Below are positions 38,494 through 47,963 of a stretch of DNA of 64,000 bases, in pieces; the stretch's first letter is position 1; every line of letters begins with the position of its first letter. The stretch is taken from positions 2,576,096 to 2,640,095 of the forward strand of contig FN649735.1 of the NCBI GenBank assembly GCA_000310025.1, given 5' to 3'. The position numbers were made by a program, and so were the translations under genes. This DNA comes from Ectocarpus siliculosus (Eukaryota; Sar; Phaeophyceae; Ectocarpales; Ectocarpaceae). Below the pieces are notes generated by a model. It did no database searches, had not been told where the DNA came from, and worked only from the letters and a program-made list of their open reading frames with translations.

Positions 38494-41400
38494 CGCTTTT
38501 AATGTCCCGAATGCATGATTTTCGTCCCAGCCGGGACTCTCCCGCCCGCCATTCCTTTCGGGGAAGTTCAAGCCATCCGCGGGGGTTTCTCCCTGACTCC
38601 CCGTAGTATTTTTTCATCCTTTCGTTTTTTGTCTCTCGCTCCGTTATTCGTCAAAATTCAGGGCATTTCCAACGAGGCGGAGAACGTTCAGCGGCAGAAG
38701 CATCTTCGTCCGCGGCGGGCCTTGACAAAGGACTCGGAGACGGGCCAGCTGGTGCTATTGGACTTCTCCATGGAAGCGGCGGAGGCACAGGCAAGGCGTT
38801 TTTGTTTTCGGTGTTGTTGTTTGCGTCGTCGTTGCTGCTGTATGCACATGGGTGCGGCACAATCACATCTTCACTTTCACCTTACGTCCACCAGTGCTTG
38901 GGTTCGAAGTCTTACGCGGCTTCGGTAGAATTTACCTCGTACGGTACCAGGATCCACCGCCTGAACGTCTTTCCTCGCTGCTGCCCCTTCGCTTTTTCAT
39001 GGTTGATGAATGTCACGCCTACCCGATGAAACAAGCTTCTGCGTACTCCGAACTATGGCGCAGTAGCTTTACGCACCATCAGACCGTAAAACACTGCGTA
39101 CCAGGACACCCCGTCCGAAAATTCACGCAAGCCCCAGGAATGTTTTCACATGATGCTCGCACAGAAGTCACCGACTACAGTACAAGTGCGAGTGATCGCA
39201 CCCCCCCCTAAACTGACTTTCAACTCTTGACTACTCCTCAACCGAGAGGGTGCGCAAACCGACCGAAGCAGCAAGGAGACCTCTGGACGTGATGATTCCC
39301 CCACAACCCTTGTCGGCATTGGCACACGTTTTGGTTGTGGATAAAACTGGTCCGTGAAAGTCGGACCACGGGGTGCGTGCGATAGCTCGCACATTTACCG
39401 TATCCAATGAGGAGCCCTCAGGGATGCTCAGGGCTACTCACGTACAACTCACAAATGAAATTGCAGGCGCTGGTCGAGAGCGGGGTGGCTGGCAAGGGAA
39501 GCACGGGCGACAAGTATGAGTCCCACACGCAGATTAGCGACCTGACCATCATCTTCGCGGACACCAGGATGATCTTGGTCAAGCGGACAAAGGCGAGTTC
39601 TCGCACCACGACGGGGTGATATGCAGGGGGGCGGGGGGGGGGAGGCGAAGTCTTTCGTCTTTGTCTGTGAGAAAGATTTTCGTTGAGTGGCTGGTCACAC
39701 ATCCCCTTAGCAAAGGGGTTCTAGTACATGGTGTGTTGTTTTTTGAGAGGGAAGGAGGCGTCTACTTGCGGAGGTGGCCTTCGCACGAACCGGCGTGTCG
39801 TTCATTCACTAGGAAGTTCATCGATGTGCGTGGTATCATACAGGATCCATGAAGCGCTCGCTACACCAAGGCGAACGCAAAACTTATCGTCTACGGAGCT
39901 AACGCTGCGTAGCCAGAGTGAATGTTGATAAGAATCACCATCCGCCGACTTATCCCCCTGCAGCAGCGGCGCGCCCTTTTCGCATTCCGTCAACGGTCGA
40001 AACCTTCAAGCCCTGACATTGTCCTCCTTTTCGACTTGATTTCCGAAAGTGACTTCCCGCAACCCGTCCATGTACGACATTCAATGTGGGTTAATCAATC
40101 TCATCCGGGTACCAAGAGATTTGTCCCGCGTGATCGTAATGCAATGACGGCAAGTTCCCGTCCCAAGTGGACAAAACGGCTGGAGGAAAAAACAAATGGG
40201 GGCAGGATGTCTCGGACTTCGTTCGTTCCGAAACACGTATTTACCGCATCTTATACAAGTATGGTACATCTTCTGTGTTTCTATGGCAAGAGTTCGGGCC
40301 TGTTTGCTTCGCAGTCGTCATCGGTGGTCGCCCTGGCCCGTATCCTTGTCCCTCGGGGGGTATGCACTGTGGTAAGCGAAGCCTCCTCACCCCCGTCCCT
40401 CTGTTCCTTGTCCACAGAATGACCGGTTGGGGTCGGCCAAGATGCTGGAAAGGTCGGGCGCTGCCAAGCCTTTGCAAATGGTGGGTTGGTGAATCGCGTC
40501 TTTACCCGAAATTCAGCCCACCCGAGGTTTCCCTCGTACATGCCTGTATCCCGCTCTCTGCTCACGTAGGTGTTGGAAAGCTTGGGTCGCTTTCTCATTC
40601 CTGTTTTCATGTCGTTTGTTGATTCGACAAAGGCGTTGTCCTGACGTGCGTGTGGTTCCGACGGTGATCATGGAAGGTTGTTGGTACAGGGAGCTGCGGA
40701 TGTGCCCTCACGCGATATTCGGCGATGCTTCTGTACTCGTTGCTTGGTTGCTCGATATGGTTTATGGACGTGTCCACGCGTCCTGTTGTTTGTATTGATT
40801 GTGTTTGGATGCTTGCGTTTTGGCGAAGCACAAGAATGAAACCGCATCGTTGAGGTGCATATTCATCATCGGCGGCGACTGTTCGCAAACGGTTCTATTG
40901 ACGCGTGTTCACGTTCGTTTTCCATGTGTTGTCGTGTCCAGGTGTCCAAGCCGTGGGAAGAGGTGGCAAGGGTAGACGCGGTGGCCGAAAGCATCGTAAT
41001 AGGGCGGTACAATGGCGGGGACATCTCCCTCAAGGCCGCTATCGGATCCAGGAGGTACTCAGGTTGCGCGAACAGTTCGATTGCTGGCACGTGTTGTTGA
41101 AGCTTGCGTCGAGGGCCTAGAGTTTGGTCCAAGCGGCACATTCAACAACAATGTGCCGGAAGAGCGATTCACCTGCTGGAAACGATGTCGATCAGCGCGC
41201 TTCTCAAGCAAGACAATCACTATTGTCGGTTTGTTGAATTTTGACTGATCTACCCCCCCCCCCCCCCGTTTTTAACTGACAGTTGTGTATGGAGGTGGTT
41301 TGTTTCGAAGCATGAACGCCAGGTTTTACAACCCTGCGAGGCTCCTTCGTGGGTGTGATGCGAACGCGCTCTGGCATTGCCGCTAATCACTTTTGCCGCG

Positions 41401-44400
41401 ATTTGATGCACGTCACGTACAGCGATGGACCCGCGGCGGTAGACGCCGACTGTGGTACTGCCCATGCCCACGTTTTATCACACACGACATGCTGCTATCA
41501 TCACACTTTTCATCTCACTTCATCACAACTAGTCGCATGTTCATCACACTTTTTCATCGCAACTGCCGTGCAACATGAAACATGACACATGCCCACGACG
41601 ACGTCGAACAGGGAGGAGCTGTACCGACAGTTTTACGTGCACCGGGACAAGATGGGCGACCCGACGGCCATGCGCACCCCTGAAGAAGTCTTTGGCACGG
41701 GGGCTTTCGAAATGGTCGGTGTCGGTATTTTAGGCTTGCGTTCGTAATAAAAAGACGAATACGTGCGTGTGTTTATGTGTTCTGTTGTGTTATTTTTTGG
41801 GTGGGGAATGGGGAAGGACGACCTTTCTTCTTTGGGTTTGTATTGGGGAAGGTACGTAGGGAAAGACGTGTGTAGGGTCATGCACGCTTGAGGGTCAGGT
41901 GAAACGTAGGACGTTTGAATGGCTTGAGCGCGGAGTTGTACGGCGCAGCAGCAGTCAGGCACAACGTTCGGATTCACCGATGGCCCTCACCATCCCCTTC
42001 CTATCCATCTTTCCCTGCTCTGTCTTTGTGATTGCTGCCCGCCTGCCCCGCACGACATTGCCACAGGCACCGCCTTTGGCGATGACCATGCGGGCATACA
42101 GCACCTCCATGAAGGACTCCCTCAAGGCGTATACCTTCGGCAGTGCCTGCGGCCGCCAGATCCAAAGTCACGGGCTCAGCAATGCCCAGGCGAGAATGAA
42201 AACAAATGTCGCCGCCTCTGAGATGTTACTTCGAGCGCATCTCTCCACTTCTTCTCCGGACTCTTGATCAGAGAAACGACAGGAGTTCTTGCCGGCGTAA
42301 TCCTGTACGACCCTGGCTGTTGCGTCCCGCATGAACCGAAAGGTGCAAAAACTATGCTGTCTTGACTATGTTCGCTACTTCGGAAACGTGGAGGCTGTAT
42401 TGTACGCAGGTCGCACGGTGTGCAACATACGGAAATTCGCGTTCTTTTGTATTCCGGCGGTGTTAATGATGCAGGTTCTCGATCGAGCGGAGCGGCAGCT
42501 GCAGTCGTTCGTTGTAGGTAACTGGAGCGGCCTGGATTACCTTACGTGGGAGCTCATTCAAAACTGGTGGGTGGGGATCGGAGACCTGAGCGCCGTTTGC
42601 TGGTGCTGGTGCTGGTGTTTTCGTTGTTGTTGTTGCCGTCATTGTCATGGTTGTCGCCGCCGTGGCCGTTGCTTGCAGACGACATCGTTCAGGCGTGCTG
42701 TGCCAATCGAGGGCGAAACTGCTACACATAAAAACGCGACTCCAGCATGACAAACCTGCTTCTTCCAACCGCTGCTATTCCCTCACGCCAATGATGCCTG
42801 TCAATTCCGCTAACCCGGCGATGCAAAACAACAGGAGTAGCGCCAACGTCGGAATGAACTCCACTCGATGCCTGTGCGTGGTGTTCATCAACGCCTCCAC
42901 GTCTCCGGTTCAGTTCCTGGAGATTAGGTGAGCTGGTCGCCCACTGCTCGACGCGAGCCAGCGTGCGTGCAAGTCTCCTTCTCTCCTTTTGAGCCAGCCC
43001 CTTGCTTGTTGGAGAGTATTGTTGAGCTTTTTTTTGCTTTCGTTTCGGCGGCTAGGTCTCGCCTCGTTGTGGTGCACACCGCCGTGGTGCCGTTGTTCGG
43101 CGTCTCCGCCAAGTTGAGTGTGCCCTCCCCGCTCGCTTCCTCCATTCAAAGCAAGGCGGGACGGGCATGATCGAACACTTCGGGTTTGTTGGCACTTTGG
43201 TGAAAACGTTGTGCTTCTGAGCGCCGAAGCTTTTCTCGTCTTTCTTTTTTTCTCGATTCATGCAACCCTCGAGTTTTTTTTTTTTATTGTCACAACTGAA
43301 ACTGGCCTTGTTGTACATAAGTACGATCCGTTCCCGTTCCCGTACCGCTTCAAATCGAACCGCGCAGCAAGCGCGATGGGCAGGGGTACCGCCTGATGAT
43401 CGGGCCGCTCTGCGACGTGGACTCCCAGCAGCTCTTGCCGGGAGGGGTGGCCATCCTGTTCGCTTGGGGACACCCCTCCACCAACATCTTGAAGCAAGGT
43501 CAGTCACTGTTTCGCAGGGGCAATCTTTGATCGCGTTTGTTCAGGCTGTTGGGGTAGAACAGGGATGGGTCTATGTCGTCACGCGATTTGTTTCGACAAC
43601 AAAGCAGGGAGCATTCTGAACAAGGCAATCCTTTCCGCAGGATTTGTGGGAAAACCAGCTCGTTTAATCCGTGCATTACTTGCGTCAATTACGTGTTTTT
43701 GTACCAATTTTTCTTTGTGCGGCTCTTGGCACACGTACACGTCATCCCTCCTTTATAATCCAATACATGTTAACGTCCTTCATGTGGGCTAAGCTTGATC
43801 TCGTGTTTTTGCCCCTGTCAGTATTATAGTGCCGTAACGTTTGTTTGAGAAATCTGGAGGATGTGTCGAAGGCGAAGGGTTACTTTCTCATTGGCACTAT
43901 CGTCCCCGTAATTTGAGATACCGACCGAAATATTTGTGCCTCTTTCGGATGAATGGTGGCTGATAAGAAATCACATTTTCCGGTTTGTGGTGACCTGTGT
44001 ACTCGGACACAAGTGCGTGATTGTTTTTTTTGTGGCGATATAGTGAGTCAATCAACTCCTCATCTTCAAGATCCAAGTACCGAGTCGAGGTAACGTCATG
44101 ATTTTTTGGGTGCTGTAAAAATATCAACCACCAAGTAGTCTTTGTATGCACATGCTCTTTCATGGCGCGTTTCGTGCAGTCTTGTTGTTGCCATGGCGAC
44201 GGGGTTGCGGGCCTTCTGTCGGGCCGTTGGTGTTGGCAACATGTCCGAGAGCCCTCCCCCCTCGCAATCGACTCCTTTCGCGCCACGTCTCCCATCTTTG
44301 CTTCCTTCTCTTCTTTACACGTGTTTTGGGTGTCGTCCCGACACTGGCGTTTCGGCTGCTCCTCCGTTGGACAACGAACAGGTTTCGTGGCGATGGTGGC

Positions 44401-44539
44401 CGAGACGACCGCTTTCTCGGGCGTGTTTGCCGTGCAGCGGGAGAAGGTGACGATGTCGTCCAAGAGCGGCTTCCAGGCCGGCTTTCTTGAGAAGACCATG
44501 CAGGAGAGGTGGAGCAAGCAAGTCGTCGTCATCAAGTAG
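14353..44539 (+). CDS. VPS13: VPS13-family bridge-like lipid transfer protein, about 38 exons
   Basis: One gene joined by splice phase and homology. Exons: 14353-14475, 15480-15551, 16456-16513, about 16543-16640 (unclear), 17019-17092, 17277-17415, 18412-18473, 19462-19660, 20197-20345, 20853-20907, 21264-21476, 21872-22063, 22749-22889, 23088-23228, 23721-23893, 24497-25269 (donor tentative), 25487-25758, 26182-26532, 26921-27484, 27803-32998, 33832-33903, 34533-34765, 35194-35386, 35800-35898, 36384-36545, 37240-37408, 37552-37712, 38277-38456, 38662-38790, 39467-39592, 40418-40480, 40942-41054, 41612-41714, 42067-42189, 42475-42566, 42835-42927, 43368-43498, 44382-44539. The product is about 3,800 aa. 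VPS13 proteins form a long hydrophobic groove that moves glycerolipids between membranes at contact sites. Nearly every junction preserves frame. The start is the Met of MAKALLLNALHDALSDYVVG, matching the family N-terminus. Confidence 0.9.
17711..18045 (+). mobile_element. tRNA-derived SINE, copy A
   Basis: Starts with a tRNA-like head (ggtcgcc..ggtagcctagttgg as an A-box-like region and ggatttgaatctcgg as a degenerate B box). The body contains gagcttttcttgcacagtga, tggaaagcgctagctcgtgt and gagggaagagagtgct, and the 3' end is gatttgaagtgaagac plus an A-rich tail. It aligns by eye over its whole length with the inverted copy at 33331-33643. It lies in the VPS13 intron between 17415 and 18412. 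No clear target-site duplication was found. Confidence 0.8.
27803..32998 (+). other. VPS13: Giant 5.2-kb VPS13 exon (1,732 codons)
   Basis: Opened by acceptor gcatacag|AGC and closed by ATGCACAG|gtacgt, in phase 0 at both ends. It encodes the middle of the bridge and the VPS13 adaptor-binding (VAB/SHR-BD) region: VVRWEPLCEPWQPVL, SYTDMMLVKAIAERA earlier, HVFCTHWLVDRSGLRLGF, FCMVNLLEDENIWLKEAG and FAPIYSARNASPVTVHLHQ. The last of these is the repeated 'x-IxN-x-S' element typical of VAB repeats. Near the end come Gly-rich and Gln-rich linkers and then GFGLSLIGPVDGRRQELLYAQ-like sequence, which resumes the canonical protein. The other exons of the gene are 55-810 bp, so this exon stands out as a block that has lost or never had introns. 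Confidence 0.88.
32729..32782 (+). repeat. (CAG)n polyglutamine tract inside VPS13
   Basis: Seventeen CAG codons and one CAA encode 18 consecutive glutamines. A second Gln/His-rich stretch (CAG, CAC and CAA mixed) continues to about 32855. The tract sits in a linker between the adaptor-binding region and the C-terminal domains. Confidence 0.95.
33208..33262. repeat. Direct duplication of a ~27-bp element in a VPS13 intron
   Basis: Two adjacent copies of aatattcggccccttctcac followed by a C run occur in the intron between 32998 and 33832. Confidence 0.85.
33331..33643 (-). mobile_element. tRNA-derived SINE, copy B
   Basis: Read on the minus strand, the element starts ggtcgccggtggtctaggag (A-box-like) and has a good B box, ggttcgaatccc (plus-strand 33579-33590). 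It continues with gagcttttcttgcaaagtga and gcgctagttcgtgtgtacac, and ends gatttgaagtgaagac with an A-rich tail (the plus-strand T run at 33331-33349). It shares its full length with copy A, including positions outside the tRNA-like head, so the two are one SINE family and not tRNA genes. It lies in the VPS13 intron 32999-33831, antisense to the gene. Confidence 0.85.
38791..39466 (+). other. Probable GC-AG intron
   Basis: Exon sequence ends GAGGCACAG and is followed by gcaagg. The only nearby GT donor (gtttttg, a few bases on) gives the wrong phase for the next exon (tgcag|GCGCTGGTC, phase 0). GC donors need a strong AG|GC context, which is present. Confidence 0.75.
39593..40417 (+). other. 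Probable second GC-AG intron
   Basis: Exon sequence ends CGGACAAAG and is followed by gcgagt. The next exon begins after ccacag with AAT in phase 0. Using the GT four bases later would shift the frame into an immediate stop. Confidence 0.72.
42067..44539 (+). other. VPS13: VPS13 C-terminal extension of unknown fold (exons 34-38)
   Basis: After the PH-like exons, reading continues in phase through five more exons to TAG at 44537-44539. Landmarks are STSMKDSLKAYTFGSACGR, VLDRAERQLQSFVV, NSTRCLCVVFINASTSPVQF, LLPGGVAILFAWGHPS and AGFLEKTMQERWSKQVVVIK. The pattern of short strands around GGVAILFAW suggests a beta-sandwich. The first of its introns (42190-42474) appears to start with GC (CCCAG|gcgaga). 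The acceptor at 42835 is weak, so that join is the least certain. It could instead be a separate downstream gene, but no promoter gap or start codon favours that. Confidence 0.65.
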
Positions 44540-45085
44540 AGGCGGAATCGCCTTATTGATGATGCTCCGGTCGAGAGAGAACGACGCAAACGACTTTTTT
44601 TTCGTGATTTTGCCTTTTTCTTTTCGGGAGGAGTAGACCCCTTTGAGGAGAGTGACTGGTGGGTCTCTCGGAGAGAAACGCGTATTGCCGTTTGAGAAGG
44701 ATGATGGCAGAAATCAACGGCGGCGAATGTTTGCAGCACGACCAACACGCAGTCACTTCTTCGAGCAGCCTGGTTTGACAGACCACGAGATGACCGAAGC
44801 ACGCAACTCTTCGTCCCCAAAAAGCGTTCACAGAAGGTAACTTCCTTTCCTGGAGTGTACAAGACAAGTTTCCAAGCCCCTGTGCCTCCTTGTGGACAGT
44901 TCTACCTCTAAACACACGGCGCAAAAGGTAAAACTAGTAGCCCGTGCGGCCGGTTCAGCGAATGCCCCATGGCTAGCTAGTCAAAGAGAGACCCATGGAC
45001 TGGCTTATCAGGCGGGAAAGCTCGAGGATTAAGAGTCCGCGACTCCGCGACAGGGCGAGGCTAGGTTCCTCCGGGTGTATTGTCT

Positions 45086-45117
45086 CTCAGGCTCCCTCTC
45101 CGGAATCGAACCCCAAT
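45086..45117 (-). other. Short 18S rRNA-like fragment
   Basis: The minus strand reads ggttcgattccggagaggga and on to gcctgagaga, which matches a universally conserved part of small-subunit rRNA. Similarity appears to stop after about 30 bases on both sides, so this is a tiny inserted fragment and not an rRNA gene. Confidence 0.55.
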
Positions 45118-45552
45118 TTATTTCTATTTATTGGAACGTTTTGGTCATTGACTTATATTCCGTGTTTAAGCGACCTGCTCGTATTTACTGTGCGCGTCCT
45201 ACCGTGCTTTTCGTCCTCTGGGATATCGTTTCTTTTTCGTGAAAGTCGGATCGTTTCTGTCTTGTTTTTGTGGTGGGGTGGGGAGGGTGTGCTGCTTTCT
45301 ACCCACCTTGTTTTAGAAAGCGTGTTTCTGCACTTTGTTCAGTGCGGAAGAGGACGCAACAGTTGAGAATAGAAGGATTTTGATTTTGGAAGGACACCAA
45401 TAATTTAGGTGACCGTATGCCGGCTGACTTTTGTTGAAGCCGACGTCAAGGGGAAAAAGTAGCTTGGGTAACGTGTCTTTGCTTCTATTTGAACGATTGA
45501 GGGATGTCGTGTCTTACTCGGGCGGCATTTCGTTTGCCGCGCTCTCAAGGTG

Positions 45553-45777
45553 GCCCATGTCACGTTGTCCAATCCACAGAGATGTATGGTCCTTGCACGG
45601 ACAGACCACCAGGCAATCCAGGGCAGCCTGGACACCGTGGTGAAGTCCCTAGAGTTGCACCACCATTCCATCAGCCGCCTCCACGTCCGGAGGAGCAAAG
45701 CTCCGAGGGAGGCCGTCATCTCGTTGCTGCGTTTCGGAGGCAGCGCTGAGTCCGGCATCGGCACCGCCGCTGAGTGA
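45553..45777 (+). CDS. Possible 3'-terminal exon, unidentified
   Basis: A GC-rich frame of about 74 codons ends with TGA TGA. The peptide (DHQAIQGSLDTVVKSLELHH, VRRSKAPREAVISLLRFGGS) has coding-like composition, and acceptor-like tctcaag and ccacag precede it. It starts 1 kb after the VPS13 stop with no partner exon found, so it may be an alternative last exon, a small gene or chance. Confidence 0.3.
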   Translation, partial: AHVTLSNPQRCMVLARTDHQAIQGSLDTVVKSLELHHHSISRLHVRRSKAPREAVISLLRFGGSAESGIGTAAE

Positions 45778-47963
45778 TGATGGCGGCTGGGTCCTAAGAC
45801 ACTTCGCGTTTAAGCTTCCAGCAATGATGCCGTGCACGCTAGACAGCTCCGGAGGCTTCTTCAATGGTGGATGCGGAGTGCGCCCTGGAGAGAGAAGAAA
45901 ACGCGACGTCCGACTATCCTCTCGAGGAGTAGCGGGCCTGACTTGCACTAGCGAAAAGTCAGCTGGCTGCGATCACGAAAATGTCGGTGCATGCAATGAG
46001 TGCAGGGGGAAAGCGAAAGAGGCAGGGGGAGAGGTAGGTGTAGAGGGAAGTTTGACTGACTATTACAAGGCTTCGGATACGGTCGCCTGTAGGTCCTCGT
46101 CCCAGGACATGGACATATGGTGTGGCAATTTGCTGCTCCTGGAAGATCAAACTTGGATACCAATAGTTTTACTGGCAAAAATGTTCCTGAGGTGTTCTCT
46201 ACCTCCGAGGGTATCATTTGATGTAAGTATTGGGTATAGATTGGATGAGGCCTCCAACCGCGGCCGGAGGTACTCGCCTGTGGATATTCCCCCGCCGGTG
46301 CCGAGCGCTCTCGAAGCACCGGAGGCGTATCCCGCACATAATGGTACCGAGTGTGGGGTGGGTGGGATGGTCTCAAATTATTATACTGCCTACGCGTTCT
46401 CGGGGCTTCGCGAGCGAAACTCGGCAGAAAACCCGGGGATACATGGGTATGTGCCCCCCCCCCTCCGCCCCGAAGCGCGGATGCCTGGGGGGAAAACCCG
46501 GGGATACATGGGTTTACGTCCCCCCCCCCCCCCCCCAAATGACCCCGATTTTCGATTGGTAGGCCTATGTGTTTTGATTTTTTTTTCACGTTTATAGACT
46601 ACTGTATAGGTGGCTCACCAACTGGATTGAACGCGGAAGAAGCGCATTCGCAAGGGAGTTCGCGATGACGTGCAAGCGCAAAACAAGGATGGTTCCGCTT
46701 TTTTGGCGTAGCTCGACCTTTCAAGACAGATACATCAAACGAGAGCAGCGCAAGCAAATGCTCGGTGCGATGTCGAATGGTTTTGCCCCAAAAAACGAGG
46801 AATAAAACAAAACCGAGATGAAGACGAAGTGGCGAGAGCGTTGTCACGAAGAGGGCGGAGGGTTGGTATATATGACACGGCGGTAGCGGTTGTTCCCGCA
46901 CACGCCTCGTTGGGTGCCAACTCGATAGTACAGATGGGCGTCACTTACCTCCCCCGCCCATCTTCCTCAACCGCACGCCGTATGTCGGTCGTACTATGTG
47001 CGTGTGCACCAGACGAAACAACACGCATCGTGCAGTGCTGACAACAATATAGTGCGCAATTTGTAACATCACGGAGACCAAAGAGATGAGGCCCAGTTGG
47101 TCATGCGGCAAGCAAGCTTAAGACAGCCAGTGGCTTTGCGTGGAAGACATGGCCGTGCTGTAACGGTCCCAGGCAGTAGTCTATGTCTACAGCATGAAAT
47201 AAGTTCGGCACGATCCACGATCCATGATCCGACGGCGACGGGTAAATGTTCCTCCGCGTTCATCCGCAATCCGGGGCGATCTTTCTTTCCACCGTGCACC
47301 ACCATGGTATCCACCTCACCGCAAGCCAAAAAATACGTGTGTGGTGTGTGGTCACTTGGCTAGCGAGTGTGCTCTGAAGACATGCCAGTGTGGTGGCGGT
47401 CTCAAACAGCATGACAGCAACAGGAGAAGAATCATGGACGCATCGGATCAGGCGGGTAAAACGTTTCACCGCGATTCAACCCGCTCCTTCACTCCACCGC
47501 CCGACCATGGCACAGGCGGAGGTACCAACACAACGGGACCGTTTCACCATAGTCATGCTCGGGCACACCACAGCTTGCAGGATTACTGCACGCCACTACT
47601 GTAGACTAGGTCTTTGATCGTATTCTTCCTCGACTTGACGTTGGTTTGCCGTTGTGTTTGAGTACGTGGTTCCAAAAAAACGTCGCTTGGCCATTCACCG
47701 TTCTGCTCCCGGTGAGCACTTGCCGCTTGAGGGCGACCGGGAAATCACGTGGCGCAAGCTAATAGGAAACTTTTCCGAATCATCACCTGTGCGATGAAAG
47801 CTGAAAGTCGCGGCCTCCGCATCATGACGCCGAAACCCAACACCGGGTACTAGGGTAGTGGAGGTCATGCACGTGTGGGCAAGCGGCGAGGGACATTCTG
47901 CGTCGCACGTAATCTTGAAACCAGTAAAACACTGCTACCGTGTGCGAACATCAGCGGCCATAT

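Larger units (their letters stand above)
35800..41714 (+). other. VPS13: VPS13 C-terminal ATG2_C / DH-like and PH-like region (exons 24-33)
   Basis: Exon 24 gives RKYFKTMQFHPIILRLSYVN, the conserved start of the C-terminal helical region. Exon 26 gives GGAKALVYAPAQGLVQGPAE, exon 27 SLS-type FNSVAGVGGAVTDTVSKLSFD, exon 28 GGLTSGVSGIFMDPVSGAK and KPVVGVTDSV. All are family landmarks. Exons 30-32 give LTIIFADTRMILVKR, then KPWEEVARVDAVAE, the PH-like end that in other species binds mitochondria or lipid droplets. Introns after 38790 and 39592 start with GC instead of GT, yet both splice in phase. Confidence 0.85.
44540..47963. other. Intergenic DNA between convergent VPS13 and cdsA
   Basis: Both flanking genes end here, so the 3' UTRs of both must lie in it. 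C and T homopolymers are common. Two direct copies of cccggggatacatgggt followed by a C run lie near 46434-46462 and 46497-46532. A 257-codon plus-strand frame at 45824-46597 runs through these repeats and is not trusted. No poly(A) signal could be assigned firmly. Confidence 0.4.

Noticed and set aside
43897-44862. 321-codon minus-strand frame
   Set aside because: It covers the last VPS13 exon antisense, has irregular composition and no motif.
45000-45120. Possible tRNA gene from a reverse B-box-like ggttcgattcc
   Set aside because: No A box or cloverleaf on either strand; the match is to 18S rRNA.
45824-46597. 257-codon plus-strand frame
   Set aside because: It runs through direct repeats and C runs and has no splice support or recognisable domain.
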